From Phormidium sp. FACHB-1136 (GTDB taxonomy: Bacteria; Cyanobacteriota; Cyanobacteriia; Phormidesmidales; Phormidesmidaceae): DNA of 64,000 nucleotides. Both the position numbers and the translations under genes were made by a program. Positions 16,132-24,809 of this stretch are shown piece after piece. The stretch's first letter is position 1, and every line of letters begins with the position of its first letter. Location of the stretch: contig NZ_JACJRS010000008.1 in assembly GCF_014697375.1 (NCBI RefSeq), positions 25,343 to 89,342 of the forward strand, written 5' to 3'. A model generated the notes under the pieces. It was not told the DNA's origin. It made no database searches and saw only the letters and a list, made by a program, of their open reading frames with translations.

Positions 16132-18462
16132 ATGCCGAGGCTTTTTCCTGGTAGTGCCGAACAAATTATTGCCAGATCAGTCCTGGATCCCCTGGGACTG
16201 TTCCTAGCGCAGTATGGTCAGCGTCAGGGCTTGAGCCTGATGACGGAGGCCGATTATCCGGTGGGGCCGTTGGGGCTGGATCAGTTTTGGGGATTGATTG
16301 GCCCATCTCTGGCAGTGGTGCTGGTGGTTGGCCCTGTGCAAGAAGATGCGGATCTTCGGGATTTGCCGCCGGATTCGGCCACACTTCAGCTTTTGATGGA
16401 TCCAGATGGGATCCGAATCTTTCTGGAAGCGGTAGGTACGGCCCTAGACAATCCTGAACAATGCGCCCAACTGGCCAGCTTGGGGAATCATCTTGGCCAT
16501 GGGGATCCTGCTGCCCAGGCCCAGTTCATGCTGGATTGGTTGAACTTTTGCACGACGGCGATGCCGCCCACCTGCAAGCCCGTCCAGGATCGACTGGATC
16601 GCCAGCTAGAGCGGAGTTTGGTGCTGAACCAGGTGGTGACGAAAATTCAGGAGAGCCTAGATCTCTCGGTGATTTTGCAAACCACGGTGTCGGAGGTGCG
16701 CTATTTTCTCCAGGCGGATCGGCTGCTGATTTACCAATTTGCCCTACCCCAACAGGAGGTCGGAGCGGAGACCGATCAGACCATCGCGCTAGCCCCAGAG
16801 TCGGCACCGGGGGAATCTGTGCCGAAGGAATTCGCGACAGAGAAATCCATGTTGGGGGGATCCAGAGAAGACGAAAAGGCCAACCATCGAGGCGGATACA
16901 TCACCTACGAGGCAAAGTCCAACGAAACCCTGTCCTCGGTGCTGCACTACACTGAAAACTTCTGTTTTAGCCAGTCGCCCGCCTGTCAGGAGCGTTTTTT
17001 CTCTGGCCAAACCACGGTGGTGGATAACATCGATGACGCCTACGCTTCGGTGCCCTGTCTCCATGCCTTTCTGACCCAGGTGGGGGTAAAGTCTAAGATG
17101 GTTGTCCCAATTCTGGTGGGGCAACAGTTTTGGGGCTTGTTGATTGTCCATCAGTGCCAGCAGCAGCGCCATTGGGAAGCCTGGGAAATTGAGTTTTTGG
17201 GCCACATTGCCGAGCACCTGGCCATCGCCATCAACCAGGCCCAGCTTTACCAGCAGCTTCAGCAGCAAACCCAAAATCTAGAGGTCTGCGTGATTGAGCG
17301 CACCCAGGATTTGCGAGATGCCCTGGCGGCGGCTCAAGCGGCGAACCGAGCCAAGAGCGACTTTTTGGCCACCATGAGCCACGAGCTACGCACCCCCCTC
17401 ACCTACATCATTGGCATGTCTGCGACCCTACTGCGCTGGTCGTTGGGGGATTTGAGCGAACGCCAGCGAGACTATCTCAATACCATCCACACCAGCGGCG
17501 AACACCTGTTGGCGGTCATCAACGACATTTTGGAGGTGTCCAAAATCGAGTCGGGCCGCACCGCCCTAGAGGTGCGTGAATTTTCCCTCACCTCCCTCAG
17601 TCGCCAAAGTGTGGATGCCTTTCGGGCCGAAGCCGCCAAAAATGACCTGGATGTGGTGCTTGACCTCAAGATTGCCCCCGATCAGGATAGCTTTGTGGCC
17701 GATCCGCGTCGGGTGCGGCAAATCCTCAGCAACCTGATCAGCAATGCCGTGAAGTTTACCCCAGCGGCGGGCAAGGTCACGCTGCGGGTGCGGCGGGAGC
17801 AAAATGTGGCGGTGTTTGACATTAGCGATACGGGCATCGGCATCCCGGAATCGGCTCAATCCTTGCTGTTTGAGAAATTTCAGCAGTTGGAAAATGTTCG
17901 CCAGCGGGAATACCAAGGCACGGGCCTAGGGCTGGCCCTAACCAAACAACTGGTGGATCTTCACGGCGGGTCGATCAAAGTGGTGTCGAAGGTGGGGGTG
18001 GGGTCTCTCTTCAGCGTGCGTATTCCCCTCCAGCGCAGCGACAGCGCCCTCCCCCCCCCCAGCGCCCCTGAGGTAGAACCCGTCGTCGGTCGTATTGTAC
18101 TAGTGGAAGACAACGAAGAAAACGCCAGCATCATCTGCGATATGCTCACCGCCGCCGACTACCAGGTGATCTGGATTGTGGACGGGTCGCGGGTGTTGGA
18201 TCAGGTGGAACTCCTCCAGCCCGCCGCCGTCATCATTAACTTGAATTTGGCCAGCGCCAACAGCTACGACATCATCACCGCCCTAGGCCAGACCCTAGGC
18301 CACCGGGGGGTGAAAATCCTGGCCCTCGTCAACGGAGCCTCCTCCGACCAAGCCCAACGGGCACAGCAGGCCGGAGCCCACGATACCCTGCCGCACCCCG
18401 TTAACCCCAAGCAGTTGCTCACTGCCGTCTACCACCTCATGCGCCATCCGGCCCTGGGGTAG
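16132..18462 (+). CDS. cikA: CikA-like circadian input kinase (GAF-HisKA-HATPase-pseudoreceiver)
   Basis: 776 residues with the CikA plan. An N-terminal region (1-160) is followed by a GAF domain (about 165-375), HisKA with His417 in MSHELRTPLTYIIGMSATLLRW (the phrase after the H-box is CikA-like), a HATPase domain (N-box LISNAVKF, DTGIGIP, GTGLGLA) and a C-terminal receiver (about 653-770). That receiver has Asn703 where the phospho-Asp should be (IINLNL) and HPV in place of KPx, so it is a pseudoreceiver. In Synechococcus CikA the pseudoreceiver binds quinones and KaiB and the protein sets clock phase and output. Unlike Synechococcus CikA, the GAF has Cys at 278 (NFCF) and 309 (PCLHAFL), positions matching bilin-binding cysteines of cyanobacteriochromes. 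Confidence 0.82.
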   Translation: MPRLFPGSAEQIIARSVLDPLGLFLAQYGQRQGLSLMTEADYPVGPLGLDQFWGLIGPSLAVVLVVGPVQEDADLRDLPPDSATLQLLMDPDGIRIFLEAVGTALDNPEQCAQLASLGNHLGHGDPAAQAQFMLDWLNFCTTAMPPTCKPVQDRLDRQLERSLVLNQVVTKIQESLDLSVILQTTVSEVRYFLQADRLLIYQFALPQQEVGAETDQTIALAPESAPGESVPKEFATEKSMLGGSREDEKANHRGGYITYEAKSNETLSSVLHYTENFCFSQSPACQERFFSGQTTVVDNIDDAYASVPCLHAFLTQVGVKSKMVVPILVGQQFWGLLIVHQCQQQRHWEAWEIEFLGHIAEHLAIAINQAQLYQQLQQQTQNLEVCVIERTQDLRDALAAAQAANRAKSDFLATMSHELRTPLTYIIGMSATLLRWSLGDLSERQRDYLNTIHTSGEHLLAVINDILEVSKIESGRTALEVREFSLTSLSRQSVDAFRAEAAKNDLDVVLDLKIAPDQDSFVADPRRVRQILSNLISNAVKFTPAAGKVTLRVRREQNVAVFDISDTGIGIPESAQSLLFEKFQQLENVRQREYQGTGLGLALTKQLVDLHGGSIKVVSKVGVGSLFSVRIPLQRSDSALPPPSAPEVEPVVGRIVLVEDNEENASIICDMLTAADYQVIWIVDGSRVLDQVELLQPAAVIINLNLASANSYDIITALGQTLGHRGVKILALVNGASSDQAQRAQQAGAHDTLPHPVNPKQLLTAVYHLMRHPALG

Positions 18463-18630
18463 GGGCGAAGGGGGAGCCAGGTTCAGGGCCAAGGGCAGGG
18501 CTAAGGAGATGCGGCCAACTGATGAAATCCTTAGAAGTTTAGGGATATGCTGTCTAGGTTCCGCATCCCTGCCCAAGAAACTCCCTGGGCTTGGGCCGGA
18601 ACCATCGCCCCTGATTGGAGAGTTATCCCC

Positions 18631-19377
18631 GTGTCCCTTGATATCCTCGTCGTTCAGCATACCGACGCCGTTCCGGTGGGATTGTTAGGGCGATATCTGG
18701 AATTACAAGGCGCTTGGCTCCATACCTGGAATGCCGCCCGCTGCACCAGCCCCCTCCAGGGCGACTACGACGGTCTCCTGGTGTTGGGTGGCCCCATGCA
18801 GTCCTGGGATGATGACGCCTTTCCTCACCTGCAAACGGTGATGGAAGTGATTCGCCAGTTTCACCACCAGGGGAAACCGATTCTGGGCATTTGCCTGGGG
18901 GCACAGCTCATCGCCAGAGCCTTTGGGGCCGCTGTTTACCCCAATGCCACCCCCGAACTGGGCTTTGTGCCGATCTATCCCATCGCCACCACGTCCCCAG
19001 AGCCTTGGATTCAGGACTTTCCGGCTGGAATGCTCCTGCTGGAATGGCACTCCGATACCTTCGACCTGCCCCCCAACGCCGACTGGCTGCTGACCAGCGA
19101 CCGCTGCAAACACCAAGCCTTTCGCCTGGGCACCAGCACCTATGGGCTGCAATTTCACCCAGAAGCCACCCCAGAGATCGTCCGGGGCTGGTGGGATTTC
19201 CTCTCCGAGGCCGTCAAAGCCCAGTTTCCCCAGCTTTTAGATCAGGTGCAGCAACAGTTTGATGCCCATTGGGCCAAGGCCGATCAGTTCACGGAAGCCC
19301 TCGCCCAAAGCTGGTGTACCCAAGTGGCCCTCGCCTCTCGCCAGTCTCCCCCGTGCAGCCTGCCGATCCTCTGCTAA
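18631..19377 (+). CDS. Class I glutamine amidotransferase-like protein
   Basis: About 248 residues from a GTG with an upstream GGAG; an ATG at 18547 would add 28 residues. The GATase class I signature is complete: oxyanion region VLGGPMQSWDD, nucleophile Cys in GICLGAQLIARA, and the His-Glu pair in LQFHPEAT. Stand-alone proteins of this type (GMP synthase-like) release ammonia from glutamine or act as gamma-glutamyl hydrolases; the acceptor is unknown. The last 40 residues are unusual, with two extra Cys. It follows cikA by about 170 bases on the same strand, but no functional link is evident. Confidence 0.87.
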   Translation: MSLDILVVQHTDAVPVGLLGRYLELQGAWLHTWNAARCTSPLQGDYDGLLVLGGPMQSWDDDAFPHLQTVMEVIRQFHHQGKPILGICLGAQLIARAFGAAVYPNATPELGFVPIYPIATTSPEPWIQDFPAGMLLLEWHSDTFDLPPNADWLLTSDRCKHQAFRLGTSTYGLQFHPEATPEIVRGWWDFLSEAVKAQFPQLLDQVQQQFDAHWAKADQFTEALAQSWCTQVALASRQSPPCSLPILC

Positions 19378-19381
19378 GGTA

Positions 19382-19432
19382 GTTAACCGTTTGGACAAGT
19401 TAACCATTTGGACAAGTTAACCGTTTGGATCC
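19382..19432. repeat. Three 17-bp tandem repeats upstream of the DUF2214 gene
   Basis: GTTAACCGTTTGGACAA, GTTAACCATTTGGACAA and GTTAACCGTTTGGATCC lie head to tail, ending 22 bases before the start codon at 19455. Evenly spaced direct repeats in this place may be an operator array or a slippage product. Confidence 0.7.
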
Positions 19433-19454
19433 CATTCCCCAACCAGGACAGCCC

Positions 19455-19919
19455 ATGTGGAGTAGTACCCTCACCGCCTACCTACACTATCTCGGCTTTA
19501 TGGTGGCCTTTGCCGCCCTGGTGGTCGAGCACCAGCTTTTTGCGTCGGAACTCAGCCTCAAGCAAGCTTGGCGCTTAGTCATCACCGACAGCCTCTATGG
19601 CCTAGCTGCCGTCACCGTGCTAGTGACGGGCGTGCTGCGGGTGATGTACTTTGGCCAAGGCACCGCCTACTACCTCCACAGCCCCGTGTTTCACGTCAAG
19701 GTGGGGCTGTTTATCCTGGTGGGGCTGCTGTCGCTGTATCCCACGATTTCAGTAATTACCTGGATTAGTGGTCTACGTAAGCAGGAACCGCCCACCCTCA
19801 CCACCGCCCAAGGCCAGCGCTTTATCTGGATTGTGCGCGGAGAACTGCTGGGCCTCGCCCTCATCCCCCTCCTTGCCGCCATGCTGGCCCGTGGAGTGGC
19901 CTTGCCCTTCCTCGCCTAG
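19455..19919 (+). CDS. DUF2214 family membrane protein
   Basis: 154 residues with four predicted membrane helices: the first around LHYLGFMVAFAALVVEHQLF, the second at SLYGLAAVTVLVTGVLRV, the third at KVGLFILVGLLSLYPTISVI and the fourth at GLALIPLLAAMLARGVALP. The conserved His residues (LHYLGF, VEH, and FHVK at the third helix) fit the DUF2214 pattern and could bind heme or metal, but the function is unknown. The start at 19455 has AGGA upstream; ten residues before it read as linker. Its stop overlaps the stop of msrP from the other strand at a CTAG. Confidence 0.85.
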   Translation: MWSSTLTAYLHYLGFMVAFAALVVEHQLFASELSLKQAWRLVITDSLYGLAAVTVLVTGVLRVMYFGQGTAYYLHSPVFHVKVGLFILVGLLSLYPTISVITWISGLRKQEPPTLTTAQGQRFIWIVRGELLGLALIPLLAAMLARGVALPFLA

Positions 19920-20905
19920 GCATACAAATTCGCCACGTAATCCCCGTAACCGTTGTAGATCACCGTGGGCTGGTTTTCCCAGTTGAACAGGTTGGTGGTT
20001 TCCCCCAGCAGTCGCTCCGTGGCCTGCGACCAGCGGGGATGAGGCACAGCCGGATTCACATTGGCCTCAAAGCCATACTCGTTGGGGGCGATGGTGTTCC
20101 AGTAGGTGGCGGGTTGCTGATCGACAAACTCAATTTTGACGATGGCCTTGGCCCCCTTAAAGCCGTACTTCCAGGGCACCACCATACGAATCGGGGCACC
20201 GTGCTGCTTGGGCAGGGTGCGACCATAGATGCCCACGGCAAAGAAGGCTAGGTCGTTGGCCATTTCCGCCACCGTCAGCCCCTCCACGTAGGGCCAGGGC
20301 AGGTTAAGGGCAAAGCCGTAGGCAGGCCCAGGGCAAACCTGGGGGTCGTAGTAGGAGGTGAACCGGACAAACTTGGCCGCTGCGGTGGGCTCGGCGGCCT
20401 CCAGGATGTATCGCATGGGAAAGCCAATCCAGGGCACCACCATGGCCCAGGCCTCCACACAGCGAAAGCGATAGATGCGCTCTTCCAGGGGAAAGCGGCG
20501 GGTGAGGTCGTCCAAATCGTAGGATTGGGGATGTTTCACCAGCCCCGACACCTCCAGTCGCCAAGGATCGGTGGGCAGGGCTTGGGCATTGGGCCAAACG
20601 GCCTTGGTACTGCCAAATTCGTAGTAATTGTTGTAGCTGCTGGCGTAGGCTTGGTCGGTGGGAACCCGGCCCGCATCGGCAAAGCTCGCATTGAGGGGAA
20701 CGGCACCGAGGGATCGCCCCAGGGTTTTCTCCAGTTTGGGATCGATGGTGCGAGTGGTTTGACAGGCCGCCAAAGGCCCAACGGACAGCCCCACCCCGGC
20801 CCCAATCATCGTCTTCATAAACCGTCGTCGATTCCAAAAGGCCGACTCAGGGGTGATTTGCCGCTCAGACAATTGCCAATCGGGCTTGGGGTGAAAGAAA
20901 GCCAT
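19916..20905 (-). CDS. msrP: Protein-methionine-sulfoxide reductase catalytic subunit MsrP
   Basis: About 329 residues from MAFFHPKPDW (20905). A twin-arginine signal lies at NRRRFMKTMIGAGVGLSVGPLAAC. The molybdenum-ligand Cys is in YRFRCVEAWAMVVPW, and the EFGSTKAVWP and KHGAPIR-like (KQHGAPIRMVVPWKYGFK) motifs match the YedY/MsrP family. The enzyme repairs oxidised methionine in exported proteins using a molybdopterin cofactor. The usual heme membrane partner msrQ is not next to it, so electrons may come from another quinol-linked protein. The gene ends tail-to-tail with the DUF2214 gene, sharing the CTAG at both stops. Confidence 0.93.
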   Translation of the reverse strand: MAFFHPKPDWQLSERQITPESAFWNRRRFMKTMIGAGVGLSVGPLAACQTTRTIDPKLEKTLGRSLGAVPLNASFADAGRVPTDQAYASSYNNYYEFGSTKAVWPNAQALPTDPWRLEVSGLVKHPQSYDLDDLTRRFPLEERIYRFRCVEAWAMVVPWIGFPMRYILEAAEPTAAAKFVRFTSYYDPQVCPGPAYGFALNLPWPYVEGLTVAEMANDLAFFAVGIYGRTLPKQHGAPIRMVVPWKYGFKGAKAIVKIEFVDQQPATYWNTIAPNEYGFEANVNPAVPHPRWSQATERLLGETTNLFNWENQPTVIYNGYGDYVANLYA

Positions 20906-21481
20906 GCTTTGGGGGAAAAATAGTCTCAATACCCTCTATTGTGGCACTCGCCTGCGGCATTACCAAATCACCCTAGCCCAGGGAGATGGCCACGGCCCCG
21001 CCGATGAATAGCGAAGTTCTGTGAAGTTGTCCCCGCAATCCTACGGAGATTCCGAAGATAATCTAAAGATCTAGCCCCTCTAGCGACAACATAAGATAGG
21101 TCATCAAACACCGATTGAGGGGGGCCGCCACACTAAGCATGGATAGTCGTAGCGGCATTTGCCAAAACTTGTTCGAGATGTAAATGCTTCGTAAAAGTAG
21201 TCGAACCCTAGCAAATAGAGGGCTCAGCGCCTGTTACATCATGCTGCTAGACCATATTTATAGCGTCCATAACAGAGCCATCTTGGCCCCATGGCGGGAA
21301 CTGGCGGACTCCACTTCCATGAGTCATATACTAATGAAAGGTTAACAACTGTCTCCGTAGATACGACATTGTGACGGCCTAGGCTGCGCCATTAGGCTGA
21401 TAGCACAGATATCTAGGTCACCGTTTAAGCACGTAGACCGTTTAAGCGCCCAGACGGACTCGCCCTTTCCTGAACATCCCT
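20906..21481. other. Intergenic region between divergent msrP and sigF
   Basis: About 575 bases with no credible gene, the long promoter region of sigF and msrP. Near sigF it contains ACCGTTTAAGC twice (21420-21430 and 21437-21447), spaced 17 bases, listed separately. Confidence 0.45.
21420..21447. promoter_or_regulatory. Direct repeat ACCGTTTAAGC upstream of sigF
   Basis: Two exact copies of ACCGTTTAAGC lie with a 17-base period, ending 34 bases before the sigF ATG. Period and ACCGTTT core resemble the tandem repeats at 19382-19432. A shared regulator is only a guess. Confidence 0.4.
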
Positions 21482-22267
21482 ATGCAAGCTCACTCCTGTC
21501 GTCAGGCTCAAGGCAGCACCCCAACCCTGTTGCAGCAATACCACCAGCAGCCCTCCCTTGAGCTTCGGAATCAGTTAGTCAATCTCAATATTGGTCTGGT
21601 GCGTCGCGAAGCCTACCACTGGTTGCAGCGATCTACGGAGTCCTTCGATGATCTGATGCAGGTGGGCAGTCTCGGCTTGATCCGAGCCATTGAGCGGTTT
21701 AACCCTGACAAGGGCTATGCCTTTAGCTCCTTCGCCACGCCCTACATTCGCGGCGAAATTCAGCACTACCTGCGCGATAAGGGGTGTTCCATGCGCATTC
21801 CCCGCCGCTGGCAAGCCCTAGAGGCCCAGTCCCGCCGCGTCATTCGCCAATTCCACCTCGATTTGGGACGGGTTCCCAATGACAGCGAAATGGCCACCGC
21901 CCTAGAGGTTTCCCTAGAAGAATGGCAAGACGTGAAACTGGCGTGTCAAAATCGGTCGCTGCTCAGCCTTGATGCGCCGATGCAGGATGAAGAGTCTGCC
22001 TCGGCCTGCCTGGGCGACTTGTTGCCCGATGGCAAATACCGCAGTTTTCAACTGGCCCAGGAAGATCAAATTCGGCTTCAGCATGCGCTTCAACAACTAG
22101 AGAACCGCACTCGCGAAGTGTTGGAATTTGTCTTCCTCTACGATCTCACCCAAAAAGAAACCGCCGAACGCATGGGAATTAGTGCCGTAACGGTGTCGCG
22201 ACGGGTAAAGCAGGGCTTAAACCACATGCGCACCTTGCTTGCAAATTCTGATGACGAAATGCCCTAA
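21482..22267 (+). CDS. sigF: RNA polymerase sigma factor SigF (group 3)
   Basis: 261 residues with sigma-70 regions 2, 3 and 4. Region 2 reads LNIGLVRREAYHW, DDLMQVGSLGLIRAIERFNP and YAFSSFATPYIRGEIQHYLRD; region 3 has RIPRRWQALEAQSRRVIRQF; region 4 has RTREVLEFVFLYDLTQKETAERMGISAVTVSRRVKQGL. This matches cyanobacterial SigF, which directs type IV pilin and motility genes in Synechocystis and acts late in the hormogonium cascade of Nostoc. The next gene downstream is a PilP/GspC-like membrane protein, which suits that role. No anti-sigma partner gene is seen. Confidence 0.9.
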   Translation: MQAHSCRQAQGSTPTLLQQYHQQPSLELRNQLVNLNIGLVRREAYHWLQRSTESFDDLMQVGSLGLIRAIERFNPDKGYAFSSFATPYIRGEIQHYLRDKGCSMRIPRRWQALEAQSRRVIRQFHLDLGRVPNDSEMATALEVSLEEWQDVKLACQNRSLLSLDAPMQDEESASACLGDLLPDGKYRSFQLAQEDQIRLQHALQQLENRTREVLEFVFLYDLTQKETAERMGISAVTVSRRVKQGLNHMRTLLANSDDEMP

Positions 22268-22337
22268 AGCCGCTCCACCTCTGAAGAATTGAGCTATGGT
22301 TGAGGCATCGAGCTAGGGCCATGAAGGAGAGGTTTCC

Positions 22338-23507
22338 ATGGGAGCCGCTATTTTTCTCATCTTGTTTGCGCTGGGCGTCCTGTTGTCCACGGTGGGTGGT
22401 CTTATTGGCCTCATCGATGCCTTTCGGGTCAGTCCGGTGTGGGGGCTTTTATCCTTCTTCGTGCCCTTTGCCCTGCTGGTCTTTTGCATTAAATTCTGGG
22501 GTAGCCGCAAGTGGGCCAAGATTAGCCTGATCACCACCCTGGCTGGGTTGCTGTCCATGCTGGCCGGGGTTCCCTTTATGGCGGGGTTTGTGCGTCAGCA
22601 AATGGCAGACCTCCAGAATCAAGCGGAAGAGAGCCCCTTGGGCCAAGCCCCCAGTGACCAAGTGCCCACCGACCAAGTGCCCATTGACCAAGTGCCCATC
22701 GAGGAGCCGCCTACCGACCAAGTGCCTGTTGATCAAGTCCCCGTCGATCAAGTCCCTATTGATCAGGCTCCCGCCGCGAATGGCAACCCAGAGTTTGCCA
22801 CTCCGATGGTGCCCGCCGCTCCCCAACTCGCCAATATTGCCAGCGCCGAACTGATTCAATCCACCGACCCAGAGGAGCGCATCCGACAGATTAATAACCG
22901 TCGCCCCGATCCCTTCGCCACGGTCCCCATCCCGCCGCCGCCACCGCCCGCCCCCACTCTACCCACAGGGGCTGCTCCCACGGGAACATCGCCCACCGCC
23001 ATAGCACCGACCGGGACAACGCCCACCGCTGTCGCCCCGACGGGGGTAGCCCCCACGGCTCCTCGTCCCGGTGGCACAACGGCGGGCACCACTCCAACCG
23101 CTCCTCGCCCCGGTGGCACAACGGCGGGAACGACTCCGACGGCTCCTCGCCCCGGTGGTGGCACTGCCGCCCAGCCCGCTGGCCCCGGTGGTCAGCCTGG
23201 ATCACCTAGCCCTGGGGCGGTTGCCCTGGCTCCGCTGCCTGCTCTACCCCAGCCTACCCAAGCCCAGCAGGTGACGGTCACGGGGGTGGTTACCATTGGG
23301 GATCGCAACTACGCCATTGTGCAGTCGCCCGATGAGCCTACGGGCCGCTATGTTGCTGCAGGGCAACGGGTAGCTGGAGGAGCGGTTTTGGTGAAGCGCA
23401 TTGATATGCGTGGCAATGAACCCATCGTTGTGCTTGAGCAAAACGGGGTTGAGGTTTCCCACTCTGTAGGGGTCCGGGAAGAGGCTGAAGCCCCCGCTGC
23501 CAGCTAA
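22338..23507 (+). CDS. Proline-rich membrane protein with PilP/GspC-like C-terminal domain
   Basis: 389 residues, start with AGGAGAGG upstream. Residues 1-90 hold three hydrophobic helices. Then comes a five-residue repeat of the DQVP type (about 105-145), a conserved patch LIQSTDPEERIRQINNRRPDPFATVP (about 175-200), a Pro/Thr/Gly-rich stretch with three copies of a 15-residue TAPRPGGTTAGT-type unit, and a C-terminal beta domain (about 310-380) reading VTVTGVVTIGDRNYAIV, YVAAGQRV, VLVKRI and IVVLEQNGVEV. That order resembles the homology region of PilP/GspC, inner-membrane components of type IV pili and type II secretion. The assignment is by pattern only. Position after sigF fits. Confidence 0.55.
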   Translation: MGAAIFLILFALGVLLSTVGGLIGLIDAFRVSPVWGLLSFFVPFALLVFCIKFWGSRKWAKISLITTLAGLLSMLAGVPFMAGFVRQQMADLQNQAEESPLGQAPSDQVPTDQVPIDQVPIEEPPTDQVPVDQVPVDQVPIDQAPAANGNPEFATPMVPAAPQLANIASAELIQSTDPEERIRQINNRRPDPFATVPIPPPPPPAPTLPTGAAPTGTSPTAIAPTGTTPTAVAPTGVAPTAPRPGGTTAGTTPTAPRPGGTTAGTTPTAPRPGGGTAAQPAGPGGQPGSPSPGAVALAPLPALPQPTQAQQVTVTGVVTIGDRNYAIVQSPDEPTGRYVAAGQRVAGGAVLVKRIDMRGNEPIVVLEQNGVEVSHSVGVREEAEAPAAS

Positions 23508-23627
23508 ACCATCGTCGCCTTCTATAGGCCGATACTCGAGATCCCCCCGTTCTCTCCCTATTCACCTAAGACCGCTTCCTGGGCATGGCAGAATAGGGAT
23601 GCTTTTTGTTGGTGTGAGGCGTTCGGT

Positions 23628-24809
23628 ATGCCGTTGCAAACGGTTGTAATACAAGGCTTATGGGGCTTAGTCTCCGTGCTCGTGGTGGAAATTGTGCGCG
23701 ATAGCTACCATGTGCTCGGCCATTATTGGTCGCCGATTATGGCGCTCCACAACTGGCACCATCGGGCCTATAAAAAAGATTTCACCCCCGTTAGCGACGA
23801 AATTTACCGTCAGGCTCAGCTTCACAACGATGTGCCGGAAGCCCTGGTGATGATGGCCGTCATTGCCCTGGTAGCCTTGGGAACAGGTATTCCGGGGTTG
23901 TGGCTAGGGGTACTTTACGGCGGCGGCTTTTTGGCAGCGGCCATCGCCCGATCCCAGGGCTGGCTCCGCACCACCGACCTCACCCACGAACCAGGGGAAC
24001 TCATCACCCCGCCTAGCAACTGGCTAGTAAACCGCACCTATCACTGGCGGCACCATTTTGACGATACCAATGCTTACTTTGCGGGATACTTTACCGTGGC
24101 AGACAAGGTGATGGGAACGGCAGTTTCGCTCAAGGGCAAAACCGTGGCGGTCACGGGGGCTTCGGGCACCCTAGGCCGTGCCCTGATTGATGAACTCCTG
24201 AAGCAGCGGGCTAAGCCGATTGCCCTCACCACCTCCGACGGGGCCGATTTCCCGGAAACCGTACCCTGCTGGCGCTGGCAACCGGGGGCCGAAGCCGACC
24301 TACAAGAGGCTCTGCGGCGGGTAGATATTCTGGTGATTAACCACGGCACCAACGTCCACGGGCAACGCACCCCAGAGGCCATCGCCCAATCCCTAGAGGT
24401 CAACGCCCTGTCTGGCTTACGGCTGATGGAGGTATTCTTTAGTACCGTGGAAACCTCTCCCCAGCGGGCCAATAAAGAAGTGTGGGTCAACACCTCCGAA
24501 GCTGAGGTCAATCCAGCCTTTAGCCCTCTCTACGAAGTGTCCAAGCGGCTGATGGGCCAATTGGTCACCCTAAAACGCCTGGATGCGCCCTGTGTGGTGC
24601 GTAAGGTAATTTTGGGGCCATTCAAAAGCAACCTCAACCCGGTGGGGGTGATGTCGGCGGATTGGGTGGCCTGGGCTGCGATAGCGTTAGCCAAGCGCAA
24701 TGTGCGTAACATTATCGTCACCATCAATCCCCTCACCTACCTGCTGTTTCCCTTCCACGAGGCAGGCCACTGGCTTTACTTCAAGCTCTTTTCCCGCCGG
24801 ACGATCTAG
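23628..24809 (+). CDS. Bifunctional sterol desaturase/short-chain dehydrogenase
   Basis: 393 residues in two parts. Residues 1-165 look like the fatty acid hydroxylase/sterol desaturase membrane fold, with membrane helices and His clusters HNWHHRAYKKDF and YHWRHHFDDTNAYF that would hold a di-iron site. From about residue 168 a short-chain dehydrogenase follows: VAVTGASGTLGRALIDEL for NAD(P) binding, INHGTNVHG, and a YEVSK-type YxxxK catalytic motif preceded by NTSEAEV. This fusion is known in cyanobacteria; the substrate is not established. Start is an ATG with GTGTGAGGCG upstream. Confidence 0.88.
   Translation: MPLQTVVIQGLWGLVSVLVVEIVRDSYHVLGHYWSPIMALHNWHHRAYKKDFTPVSDEIYRQAQLHNDVPEALVMMAVIALVALGTGIPGLWLGVLYGGGFLAAAIARSQGWLRTTDLTHEPGELITPPSNWLVNRTYHWRHHFDDTNAYFAGYFTVADKVMGTAVSLKGKTVAVTGASGTLGRALIDELLKQRAKPIALTTSDGADFPETVPCWRWQPGAEADLQEALRRVDILVINHGTNVHGQRTPEAIAQSLEVNALSGLRLMEVFFSTVETSPQRANKEVWVNTSEAEVNPAFSPLYEVSKRLMGQLVTLKRLDAPCVVRKVILGPFKSNLNPVGVMSADWVAWAAIALAKRNVRNIIVTINPLTYLLFPFHEAGHWLYFKLFSRRTI

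Noticed and set aside
22640..22770. Short tandem DNA repeats that could suggest a CRISPR array
   Set aside because: They are codon-based repeats encoding DQVP pentapeptides inside a clear reading frame.
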